Origin: RGIG250 sp964540025
GTDB taxonomy: Bacteria > Bacillota > Negativicutes > Selenomonadales > Selenomonadaceae
Length of the DNA stretch: 43,378 bases
NCBI GenBank assembly: GCA_964540025.1
Contig: CAZIKQ010000012.1
Location: 1 to 43,378, forward strand
Reading direction: 5' to 3'
Made by a program: the position numbers and the translations under genes. Positions 24,058-31,769 of this stretch are shown one piece after another; within the stretch, counting starts at the first letter, position 1, and every line of letters begins with the position of its first letter. Below the pieces are notes generated by a model that saw only the letters and a program-made list of their open reading frames with translations, did not search any database and was not told where the DNA came from.

Positions 24058-25596
24058 ATGATCGTAGAATTAGTTTTAGTAGCAGTAGTCGCTTTCGCGG
24101 CGGGAACCGGCGGCGGATATATGTTCCGTCGCAGCACAGCGGAAAAGGCAATTGGTACGGCGGAAGCCCAGGCCAGAAAAATTGTCGAGGAGGCTGAGGC
24201 AAAGGCGGAAAGCCGCGGCAAGGAAATCGTTCAGGATGCCAGGGAGGATGCGCAGCGTCTCCGTCAGGATCTGGAACGGGAAACGAAGGACCGTCGGTCC
24301 GAATTGAGCCGGACTGAGCGCCGTCTCGTGCAAAAGGAGGAAAACCTTGACCGGAAGCTCGAATCCATTGAGAAAAAGGAAGGGGCCCTCGCCGGCCGGG
24401 AAGCGAATATTGATAAGTGCCAGAAGGAGATTGATGCTCTGAAGGAAGAGCAGAAGAGCGAGCTGGAGCGCATCGGCGGGATGACCGCGGAGGACGCCAA
24501 GACGCTGCTCCTTTCCAAGGCGGAAGAAGAGCTGAAGCATGAAAAAGCGGTCATGATCAAGGAGTATGAGCAGCAGGCAAAGGATGAAGCCGATAAGCGG
24601 GCACGGGATATCGTGTCCCAGGCCATCCAGCGCTGTGCCGCCGATCAGGTGGCGGAGACAACCGTATCGGTTGTGGCTCTGCCCAATGATGAAATGAAGG
24701 GCCGGATCATCGGACGGGAGGGCCGCAATATCCGGGCCATCGAGACCATGACCGGCGTTGACCTCATCATTGATGACACGCCGGAGGCCGTCATTCTCTC
24801 CGGGTTTGACCCGGTCCGCCGTGAGGTGGCCAGAGTGGCGCTGGAAAGGCTCATCACCGATGGCCGTATCCATCCGGCCCGCATTGAAGAGATGGTTGAA
24901 AAGGCCCGCCGGGAGGTGGACCAGCGGATCAAGGAGGCAGGGGAACAGGCCCTCTTTGAGACCGGCATTACCAGTCTTCATCCGGAGCTGGTGAAGCTGC
25001 TGGGCCGCCTGCGTTATCGGACAAGCTACGGACAGAATGTCCTCAATCATTCCGTGGAGGTCGCTCATTTGGCAGGAATCATGGCCGCCGAGCTGGGCGT
25101 GGATGTTACCCTGGCCAAGCGGGCCGGTCTCCTCCACGATATCGGCAAGTCCGTGGACCATGAAGTGGAAGGTCCTCACGTCACCATCGGCGCTGATCTG
25201 GCGAAGAAGTACCGGGAGTCCAGGGAGGTTATAAATGCTATCGCCGCCCATCATGGGGACTGTGAGGCCCTCACGGTGGAGGCTGTGCTGGTAGCGGCGG
25301 CTGACGCCATTTCTGCCGCTCGGCCCGGCGTCCGCCGGGAAAGCCTGGAGTCTTATATCAAGCGCCTTTCCCGGCTGGAGGACATTGCCAAGTCCTTTGA
25401 GGCGGTGGAGGACTGCTTCGCCATTCAGGCCGGCAGGGAGATCCGCGTTATGGTCAAGCCGGACAAGGTGGATGATGTTTCCGCCGTTGCCCTGGCCCAT
25501 GACATCGTCAAGAAAATTGAAGCGGAGCTTGAATACCCCGGTCAGATCAAGGCTACCATCATCCGCGAGACGCGGGTAGTTGACTACGCCAAGTAA
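24058..25596 (+). CDS. rny: Ribonuclease Y
   Basis: RNase Y is a membrane-anchored endoribonuclease that initiates mRNA decay in Firmicutes. The 512-residue protein has one N-terminal membrane segment (about 2-22), a long coiled coil (about 25-190), a KH RNA-binding domain (GRIIGREGRNIRAIE, about 215-270) and an HD catalytic domain with LLHDIGK (about 330-430). I chose ATG at 24058 with AGGGGGTG just upstream; a GTG at 24052 overlaps that site. It is followed by a terminator, then a hypothetical gene and ymdB; rny-ymdB proximity is common in Firmicutes. Confidence 0.97.
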   Translation: MIVELVLVAVVAFAAGTGGGYMFRRSTAEKAIGTAEAQARKIVEEAEAKAESRGKEIVQDAREDAQRLRQDLERETKDRRSELSRTERRLVQKEENLDRKLESIEKKEGALAGREANIDKCQKEIDALKEEQKSELERIGGMTAEDAKTLLLSKAEEELKHEKAVMIKEYEQQAKDEADKRARDIVSQAIQRCAADQVAETTVSVVALPNDEMKGRIIGREGRNIRAIETMTGVDLIIDDTPEAVILSGFDPVRREVARVALERLITDGRIHPARIEEMVEKARREVDQRIKEAGEQALFETGITSLHPELVKLLGRLRYRTSYGQNVLNHSVEVAHLAGIMAAELGVDVTLAKRAGLLHDIGKSVDHEVEGPHVTIGADLAKKYRESREVINAIAAHHGDCEALTVEAVLVAAADAISAARPGVRRESLESYIKRLSRLEDIAKSFEAVEDCFAIQAGREIRVMVKPDKVDDVSAVALAHDIVKKIEAELEYPGQIKATIIRETRVVDYAK

Positions 25597-25630
25597 ATGG
25601 TATAAGATATAACCGCGTGGCAGATAATAC

Positions 25631-25665
25631 AAGGAGTGTTGCCTTAAGCAACGCTCCTTTTTTCT
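25631..25665 (+). terminator. Terminator after rny
   Basis: AAGGAGTGTTGC and GCAACGCTCCTT pair over 12 positions (one G-U) around a 5-base loop, followed by TTTTTTCTT. Confidence 0.88.
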
Positions 25666-25697
25666 TAAAAATATTTTGAGGATAGGAGCTGAGTCAG

Positions 25698-26228
25698 ATG
25701 TCCTTGTTGCGCCGCAGCTGTAAACCGAATATGGACGGCGTCAATCTGTTGATGACGCTGCTTCTTTGTTATCCGGAGATCGGAACCGTTACCTTTGATC
25801 CGGCCAAGGGAGAGACTTTGCAGATGGCCTTTGCTCTGAATCGTCTTCCAAGTGATGAGGAGAACAAAAAGTTCGGGCAGTTCCTTACGGAAAGCATCAG
25901 TACTTACCACAGTCTTCTGGGACTGCCGGAAGGCAGGCTTAACATCACCGTTGAAGGCAATGGGAAGGCGGCCATTCTCGGGATCAAGCGGGATATGGCA
26001 ACAATCAGCCGGGGCGAGATAAGCTTGATTGCCGCCCTGGTAAGGGATAACTTCAAGGATGGCCTGGTGACCGACACGGAGATGGAGAAGGATCTCCCGG
26101 ATGAGGCAACGAGGCTGGCTCATGAGGATAATATTGATAATATCCTGGGCTCTGTCCGGCATGGGGTCATATCAGAAACGATGGTGGGCTATCGCGAAGC
26201 CGGACGGGTAATGGTTTACAACAAGTGA
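25698..26228 (+). CDS. Conserved-looking hypothetical protein, 176 residues
   Basis: I do not recognise the family. The protein has no signal peptide; a short hydrophobic run (VNLLMTLLLCYPEIGTV, about 15-31) is probably buried rather than membrane-spanning. The middle part looks like alternating strands and helices, and the end is charged with a conserved-looking GYREAGRVMVYNK. AGGAG lies 9 bases before the ATG. It begins 33 bases after the rny terminator and ends 7 bases before ymdB, so it is probably co-transcribed with ymdB. Its position suggests a link to RNA turnover or to the ymdB-PHP genes, but this is only context. Confidence 0.7.
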   Translation: MSLLRRSCKPNMDGVNLLMTLLLCYPEIGTVTFDPAKGETLQMAFALNRLPSDEENKKFGQFLTESISTYHSLLGLPEGRLNITVEGNGKAAILGIKRDMATISRGEISLIAALVRDNFKDGLVTDTEMEKDLPDEATRLAHEDNIDNILGSVRHGVISETMVGYREAGRVMVYNK

Positions 26229-26235
26229 GGTACCA

Positions 26236-27015
26236 ATGCGAATAATGATGGTTGGCGATGTTTTTGGCAAGAAGGGGCGCGAGCTGTTCAAGGAGATTAC
26301 TCCCCGGCTGAAAGCCAGGCACAAGATAGATTTTGTGGTGGTGAACGGCGAAAATTCTGCCGGAGGCAAAGGGATCGTCCGCAGTACTTTTGAAGAAATG
26401 TGCCAGGCGGGAGCAGATGTGGTAACCAGCGGCAACCATATCTGGGACAATAAGGAAATACTGAATTTCATCGATGACGAGCCGTATCTTGTAAGACCGG
26501 CGAATTATCCTCCGGGGACTCCCGGCCGGGGCTGGTGCGTCTATCAGCTCAAGGCGAAGCGCATTGCCGTGGTAAATATGACCGGCCGGGCTTTCATGCC
26601 TCCCGTGGACTGCCCTTTCCAGAGGATAGAGGATATCCTCTACGAGCTGAAGGGCAAGGCGGATATTATTCTGGTGGATTTTCACGCGGAGACCACTTCG
26701 GAAAAGATCGCGCTGGCCTGGTACCTTGATGGAAGGGTTACGGCCGTAGTAGGAACTCACACCCATGTACAGACGGCCGATGAGCGGATCCTTCACAAGG
26801 GGACGGCCTTCATCACCGATTTGGGTATGACCGGGCCCTGGGATTCCGTTATCGGCGACGAGGTTGAATGTATCCTCCGCAAGTTTACTACCGGTATGCC
26901 GGTGCGCTTTGTGGCGGAAGAGAACGGGCCGGGCATATACAGCGGCGTCATTATCGACGTGGATGATAAGACGAATGAGGCTGTGGCCATAGAGCGGATT
27001 TTGGTAAAGCAGTAA
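26236..27015 (+). CDS. ymdB: YmdB-family metallophosphoesterase
   Basis: The 259-residue protein matches the TIGR00282/YmdB family of metal-dependent phosphodiesterases, reported to hydrolyse 2',3'-cyclic nucleotides and to affect biofilm and motility choices in Bacillus. It starts with MVGDVFGKKGRELF (metal-binding Asp), has VVNGENSAGGKGI, SGNHIWDN and the late VVGTHTHVQTADE with metal-binding histidines. The gene overlaps no neighbour, and the ribosome site is GAGGT. It lies between the 176-residue hypothetical gene and a PHP-domain gene. Confidence 0.93.
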   Translation: MRIMMVGDVFGKKGRELFKEITPRLKARHKIDFVVVNGENSAGGKGIVRSTFEEMCQAGADVVTSGNHIWDNKEILNFIDDEPYLVRPANYPPGTPGRGWCVYQLKAKRIAVVNMTGRAFMPPVDCPFQRIEDILYELKGKADIILVDFHAETTSEKIALAWYLDGRVTAVVGTHTHVQTADERILHKGTAFITDLGMTGPWDSVIGDEVECILRKFTTGMPVRFVAEENGPGIYSGVIIDVDDKTNEAVAIERILVKQ

Positions 27016-27040
27016 AAGCTGAAGGGTTTGGGTATTAAAT

Positions 27041-27871
27041 ATGTCAAGTGATCTGCATATTCACACCACTTTCTCGGATGGCCGGCTGACGCCGGAGGAG
27101 GTGCTTGCCGCTGCCCGCGAGGCAGGACTCCGTAATATTGCTATTACGGATCATGATACCGTGGATGGACTCCGTCACCTTTATGAGAGCGAAAGGGACA
27201 GCATCAAGGGATTGACGATCATCCCCGGCATTGAGCTTTCGGCTCAGGTAGACGGTCGGGAAGTCCACATTCTTGGCTACAATATCGATATTTACAGCTC
27301 TCAGCTGGCGGAGGGACTGGTGGAGATCAGCGAAGACCGCTGGCAGAGGCTCGTTCTCATGCTGGAAAAGCTTCAGGAACTGAAATATGACGTTTCCGAG
27401 GCGGAAGTGCTGAAGGTGGCGGGAGCCAGCAGCTCGGTCAGCCGTTCCCACGTGGCCAGAGTTTTGGTGAAGAAAGGTTTTTTCCCTACAGCCCGGAACG
27501 CTTTTGACGAGCTTTTGGTGGAAGGTAAGCCCTGCTACATTCCCCGCTACCGGGTCGAAGCCCAGGCAGCGGTTGACTTGATAAGGGCGGCCGGTGGGTT
27601 TCCGGTATTGGCTCATCCCCTGCTCATAGGTGACGATGCCGTTGTCTCCAGGGTATTAAAGCTGGATGTGGCGGGGATCGAGGTCTATTATCCCCAGCAC
27701 AGCGGTGATGATGTCCGGCGGTATGGACAGCTGGCGGAGCTGCACGGCCTGCTGAAAACCGGCGGCTCGGATTTCCACGGCATCGCCGGGCGGTACCCGG
27801 AAACATTGGGCGAGTTCGTGGTGGATGACGAGCTGGCCAGGCCTTTTTTGGAGGCAATGAACAACGGATAG
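27041..27871 (+). CDS. PHP-domain metal-dependent phosphoesterase (RNase AM/YciV-like)
   Basis: The 276-residue protein has PHP motifs: DLHIHTTFSDG at the start (His6, His8), AITDHDT, PGIELSAQ, an AHPLL motif and GGSDFHG near the end. Relatives are 3',5'-nucleoside bisphosphate phosphatases and 5'-3' exonucleases acting on short RNAs. The ribosome site is weak (GAAGGG, about 12 bases away). It follows ymdB by 25 bases, so two phosphoesterases are probably expressed together. The exact substrate is not readable. Confidence 0.88.
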   Translation: MSSDLHIHTTFSDGRLTPEEVLAAAREAGLRNIAITDHDTVDGLRHLYESERDSIKGLTIIPGIELSAQVDGREVHILGYNIDIYSSQLAEGLVEISEDRWQRLVLMLEKLQELKYDVSEAEVLKVAGASSSVSRSHVARVLVKKGFFPTARNAFDELLVEGKPCYIPRYRVEAQAAVDLIRAAGGFPVLAHPLLIGDDAVVSRVLKLDVAGIEVYYPQHSGDDVRRYGQLAELHGLLKTGGSDFHGIAGRYPETLGEFVVDDELARPFLEAMNNG

Positions 27872-28030
27872 GCGACTGTTATTCCTTCCGGGGGCAGAAA
27901 TTTTACAGAAGAATCAGTGGAGTCTGCATCTCTCCCGCTGTCACGCGGATAAGGAAGGAAAACGACCACGGCGCCGGTCTGAATGACGGGCGTCAGTCTA
28001 TGGGGCAGATTTTTGTACAGGGTAAATAAA

Positions 28031-28867
28031 ATGGAAGTAATAGCTTTGGTTGGTCAGAGCGGCACCGGCAAAAGTCATCGGGCCCTCATGGTGGCCAACG
28101 AATATCAGGCAGACGCCATAATTGATGATGGGATACTCATCAGAGATGGCAAGCTTGTCGCCGGAAAATCCGCAAAGCATGAAAAGAGCAAGATAATGGC
28201 CGTCCGCCGGGCAATATTTGTGCTGCCCGGTCATGCCGAGGAAGTGAAGGAGGCTCTCCGGGAGGATATGCCGAACCGGATTCTGATTATCGGCACCTCG
28301 GAAAATATGGTGGGTAAAATCGCCAGAAAGCTGGAACTGCCGGCCGTAAGCCGAATCGTCAGGATAGAGGATGTGGCGACTCCCGCGGAAATGAAAAAAG
28401 CTCACGAGGTAAGGATGAAGAAGGGGATGCACATTATTCCTGTCCCTTCCATTGAGCTGGCCCCGCACTTTTCCGGCTATCTTATCGATCCGATCCGTTC
28501 CTTTTTTTACGGGGAAAGGAAGAGACGCCGATTGGGGGAGAAATCCATTGTCCGCCCGGTGTTCAGCTATTACGGCAAGCTCATTATCGATAACCGGGCC
28601 ATCGCCGACATCGTCCGCTATATTGTGGGCAGCAGCGAAGGCGTCCGCAAGGTAACCGATATCAAGGTAGAACAGATTACCGAAGACGATGAGCAGCGGG
28701 GGCTGGTTATCGTTTGCAGCGTCGTGCTGGCCGTATACGGGAAAAATATTCCCCAGCTTATTATGGGAATCCAGAATGAGACGAAAAAAAAGCTGGAGCT
28801 TCAGACCGGTATGGTGGTCAGAAAGCTAAACGTGAATGTTAAGGCTTTGGTTGTAGGGGCGAAATAA
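28031..28867 (+). CDS. P-loop ATPase fused to an Asp23/Gls24-type domain
   Basis: This 278-residue protein joins two parts. The N-terminal part (about 1-165) has a Walker A loop GQSGTGKS at 8-15 and looks like a nucleotide-binding domain. The C-terminal part (about 170-278) resembles Asp23/Gls24 (DUF322): YYGKLIIDNRAIADIVRYI, a strand pair, VYGKNIPQLIMGIQNE and a terminal TGMVVRKLNVNVKALVV. Asp23 proteins act at the cell envelope in stress. The start is ATG at 28031; an upstream frame to 27983 has no ribosome site. A terminator follows. The role of the ATPase part is unknown. Confidence 0.75.
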   Translation: MEVIALVGQSGTGKSHRALMVANEYQADAIIDDGILIRDGKLVAGKSAKHEKSKIMAVRRAIFVLPGHAEEVKEALREDMPNRILIIGTSENMVGKIARKLELPAVSRIVRIEDVATPAEMKKAHEVRMKKGMHIIPVPSIELAPHFSGYLIDPIRSFFYGERKRRRLGEKSIVRPVFSYYGKLIIDNRAIADIVRYIVGSSEGVRKVTDIKVEQITEDDEQRGLVIVCSVVLAVYGKNIPQLIMGIQNETKKKLELQTGMVVRKLNVNVKALVVGAK

Positions 28868-28880
28868 CGGGGAGAATTTA

Positions 28881-28910
28881 CGGCAGATCACTGGGTCTGT
28901 CGCTTTTTTT
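28881..28910 (+). terminator. Terminator after the ATPase-Asp23 gene
   Basis: CGGCAGA and TCTGTCG form a 7-base stem (one G-U) with a loop of about 8 bases, followed by GCTTTTTTT. Confidence 0.65.
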
Positions 28911-28999
28911 GGTGGAATTTTACAATCTGTCGCCTGGCAGTTAGTCAACGAATACATTAGGAAGTTTTTCGCCGCCATATTTGCTCGGAGGGGATCGTC

Positions 29000-29455
29000 A
29001 TGAATTTATTCAAAGGTATCAGCAAGGTCCTTAAAGGAGAGAACTATTATATAATAATCGGCTGCGGACGGCTGGGGGCGACCTTAGCGGAGCAGCTGGA
29101 AGCGGCAGGCAAGGAGACCCTTATAATAGACAAGCGCCAAAGCGCCTTTGACAAGCTGCCGGACAGCTATGGCGGCATGACCTTCACCGGTGACGCCAGC
29201 GAGATGTCTGTTTTGGAGCGGGTGGGACTGGAGTCGGCCGAGGGGGTTATCGTGGTGACAAACAACGATAACATGAATGCCATGATTGCCCAGCTGATAC
29301 GAGAGCTTCAGCCGGGAACAAAGCCCCGGATAATTGCCCGCCTTTATGAGCCGGGCCGGGAGGTCGTTTACAAGGAACTGGGAATTACCAGTATTTGCCC
29401 TTCAGAGCTGTCGGCCAGGGAAATAGCCAGCTATCTGGGGGAGGGAGACCAGTGA
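29000..29455 (+). CDS. TrkA/KtrA-type RCK protein, N domain only
   Basis: The 151-residue protein is a single RCK N-domain (Rossmann fold) of the type that gates Trk/Ktr potassium channels. It has the nucleotide-binding GCGRLG and the acidic end of strand 2 in LIIDKR, which suggests NAD-type binding. No RCK C-domain follows. A GGAGG ribosome site precedes the ATG. It overlaps the next RCK gene by 4 bases (GTGA), and the channel gene follows, so the three form one operon. Its short length compared with full TrkA (about 450) indicates a split subunit. Confidence 0.85.
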   Translation: MNLFKGISKVLKGENYYIIIGCGRLGATLAEQLEAAGKETLIIDKRQSAFDKLPDSYGGMTFTGDASEMSVLERVGLESAEGVIVVTNNDNMNAMIAQLIRELQPGTKPRIIARLYEPGREVVYKELGITSICPSELSAREIASYLGEGDQ

Positions 29456-30132
29456 TAAAGGACAGGATAATAATCGTGGGGGGCCGCACCAAGGCCAGAA
29501 CCCTTGCGCAGTCCCTCGTTGGACAGGGTCATTCCGTTACGGTAATAAACGCCGTGGCCGAGGACTGCCGCCGGCTGGCCGCCGTTGACGGGCTGAACGT
29601 TATTCACGGCGACGGCACAAAGCCCTATGTGCTGGATGAAGCCGGGGCCGGCGAGGCGGATGTAATCATTGCCATGTCCCCCCGGGACGAGGACAATCTG
29701 ATCGCCTGCCAGCTGGGAAAGAAAATGTTCGGGGTGGAAAAGACGGTGGCGATTGTAGGCAGTCCGGACAAGGTGGCTTTTTTCCGCCACCTGGGCATCG
29801 ATCACCCCGTCTGCGCCGTGCAGGCGGTGACGAAAATTATCGAGCAGCAGGCATTCCTGGAAGAAATGAAGGGCATGGTGTCCTTTGAGGATGGCCGGGT
29901 AAATATTGTCGAGCTGGTTATGGATGAGGATTGTCCCGCGGTCAGAAAGAAGCTCCGGGACATTGTTCTGCCGGACAGCGTCATTATCGGGGCGCTGCTC
30001 CGGGGAAGCATTACAATTATTCCCCGGGGCGAAACAAGGCTGCTTCCCGGCGACAAGCTGATAATTCTCTCGGCGGGGGGCCGCGAGATTGAAGCGGTCA
30101 GGATTTTGCGAGGAGTAAGGGCTGATGAATAA
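29452..30132 (+). CDS. TrkA/KtrA-type RCK protein, N plus C domains
   Basis: The 226-residue protein has an RCK N-domain (about 1-130) and a C-domain (about 140-226, with VIIGALLRGSITIIPRGETRLLPGDKLIIL). The glycine-rich loop is GGRTKA rather than GxGxxG, and the residue after strand 2 is Asn (VINA), so nucleotide binding is probably weak or different from that of its partner. The start is GTG at 29452, overlapping the upstream stop. It overlaps the channel gene by 8 bases. Together with the preceding protein it likely forms a mixed regulatory ring. Confidence 0.85.
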   Translation: MIKDRIIIVGGRTKARTLAQSLVGQGHSVTVINAVAEDCRRLAAVDGLNVIHGDGTKPYVLDEAGAGEADVIIAMSPRDEDNLIACQLGKKMFGVEKTVAIVGSPDKVAFFRHLGIDHPVCAVQAVTKIIEQQAFLEEMKGMVSFEDGRVNIVELVMDEDCPAVRKKLRDIVLPDSVIIGALLRGSITIIPRGETRLLPGDKLIILSAGGREIEAVRILRGVRADE

Positions 30133-31624
30133 AACTCTGGACAAGGTCAGTCTGGGAAAATACATGATCCTGCTGGGGCTGCTCACATTGGTTCCGCTGG
30201 CGGCCCTGTTCTTTTACCCGGAGGAATATATTTACCGGGAGAGTTTTTTGCTCAGCTTTCTGTTTTCCGCCTTTACCGGCAGTCTTTTCTGCATCTATGG
30301 TTATTTTCAGCAGGAGCCTGATGCTCTCCGCTGGAAGCTGCGGCTTAGAATGAGCAGTACCACTGTACTCTCCATTTGGCTTTGGGGAATGTTGATCGGG
30401 GCCCTGCCCTTTTTCCTGGCCGGGCAGCTGAATTTTGTCCAATCCATGTTTGAAGCGGTCAGCGGTTGGACCACCACCGGTTTTACGGTAGCGGTGCCGG
30501 AGAAGCTGCCCAACATTTTCCTCTTTCACCGGGCATTCATGCAGTATGTGGGCGGCCTTGGCTTTGTATTGGTAATGGTGTTGTTCCTGCCGGGAAGAAA
30601 GGCGATGACCCTGTTTTCCGGGGAAGGCCATCCGGACAGGATAATGCCCAGCCTGCAGCGGACGGCGCAGATCGTTTTCCTGATGTACAACGGCTTCTTT
30701 GTGGTCGGTACCAGCCTTTATATTATGGTGGGTGTTCCGCCTCTGGAGGCGGTCTGCCATACGATGAGCGCCTTGTCCACCGGCGGTTTCTCCACCCGCT
30801 CGAACAGCATTGGTTTTTACGGCAGTCCGGCCGCTGAGTGGGTGTCTATTCTCCTTATGCTGGTGGGGATGACAAACTTTTACGTCATGCTTCAGTGCTT
30901 CCGGGGTCATTGGCGGGAGGCTGTCCGGGTAACGGAGCTGCGGCTCATGTGGGCAGTGGTCCTGGGGTCGACCCTGTTTATTGCCCTTCAGGAGCTGCCG
31001 GCTCTGGTTGCGGATACGTCCTTTTCCTCACCGGTAGATTTTATTGTTTCCTGTCTCGATGCCTGGCGGCGGGCAATGTTTTTGACCGCCACGTCTTTGT
31101 CGGGCACCGGATATGGGATAACCGGACCGGAAGCCTGGACTCCGGCAGTACTGGTGGTCATGATTGTGCTGATGTTCATGGGGGGCATGAGCGGGTCCAC
31201 GGCCGGCGGTTTGAAGCTTCAGCGTGTCTACGTTCTCCTGAGGACGGCGGGTCTGTACTTCAGACGGCGGCTTGTTCCGAACAGGATGATGATTGTCCCT
31301 CACTACTTTCGGGTTGAGGGCAGGGTAGCCTTTGACCGCCACCTGATGGACGAGGCCGTTGGCTTTGCCCTGATTTATGCGGGCTGTTTTCTGTTGACGG
31401 TATTGGCTCTTTGCTTTACCACGGAGGCGGGCCTTGCGGAAGTGATTTTTGAGGCGGCTTCCGCTCTGGGTAACGTAGGAATTTCCATCGGCATTACCGG
31501 CCCCGGCACAAGCGACGGGGCCCTGATCGTAGAAATGATTGCCATGCTGCTGGGCCGTCTGGAAATCTTTATTGTCCTCGTTGGAATATATTCCGCCTGG
31601 CAGGGCATTGGCGGCCGTCAATAA
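30125..31624 (+). CDS. Trk/Ktr-type potassium uptake channel (TrkH family)
   Basis: This 499-residue membrane protein has four pore-loop units typical of TrkH/KtrB: SGWTTTGF, SALSTGGF, TSLSGTGY and SALGNVGI. Each keeps the filter glycine. About ten membrane helices are visible. It is translationally coupled to the two RCK genes upstream, the classic channel-plus-regulator arrangement. A strong terminator follows. The start is ATG at 30125, inside the end of the previous gene. Confidence 0.92.
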   Translation: MNKTLDKVSLGKYMILLGLLTLVPLAALFFYPEEYIYRESFLLSFLFSAFTGSLFCIYGYFQQEPDALRWKLRLRMSSTTVLSIWLWGMLIGALPFFLAGQLNFVQSMFEAVSGWTTTGFTVAVPEKLPNIFLFHRAFMQYVGGLGFVLVMVLFLPGRKAMTLFSGEGHPDRIMPSLQRTAQIVFLMYNGFFVVGTSLYIMVGVPPLEAVCHTMSALSTGGFSTRSNSIGFYGSPAAEWVSILLMLVGMTNFYVMLQCFRGHWREAVRVTELRLMWAVVLGSTLFIALQELPALVADTSFSSPVDFIVSCLDAWRRAMFLTATSLSGTGYGITGPEAWTPAVLVVMIVLMFMGGMSGSTAGGLKLQRVYVLLRTAGLYFRRRLVPNRMMIVPHYFRVEGRVAFDRHLMDEAVGFALIYAGCFLLTVLALCFTTEAGLAEVIFEAASALGNVGISIGITGPGTSDGALIVEMIAMLLGRLEIFIVLVGIYSAWQGIGGRQ

Positions 31625-31632
31625 AAATTATT

Positions 31633-31674
31633 TTACCCGGGCAGGGAAGCTGAACTGTCCCGGGTAATTTTTTT
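31633..31674 (+). terminator. Terminator of the potassium-uptake operon
   Basis: TTACCCGGG and CCCGGGTAA pair around a 17-base loop, followed by a run of seven T residues. Confidence 0.85.
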
Positions 31675-31769
31675 ATTTTTCACCGGATTTTAATGAAGGA
31701 TACCGGCTGATATGGTAATATAGAGCTTGTTAGCAGATTGACATGCAGGCGATTGGGGAGGAGTTGCCC

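Noticed and set aside
24076..25632. A 518-codon open frame opposite rny
   Set aside because: Antisense shadow; RNase Y domains on the other strand are complete.
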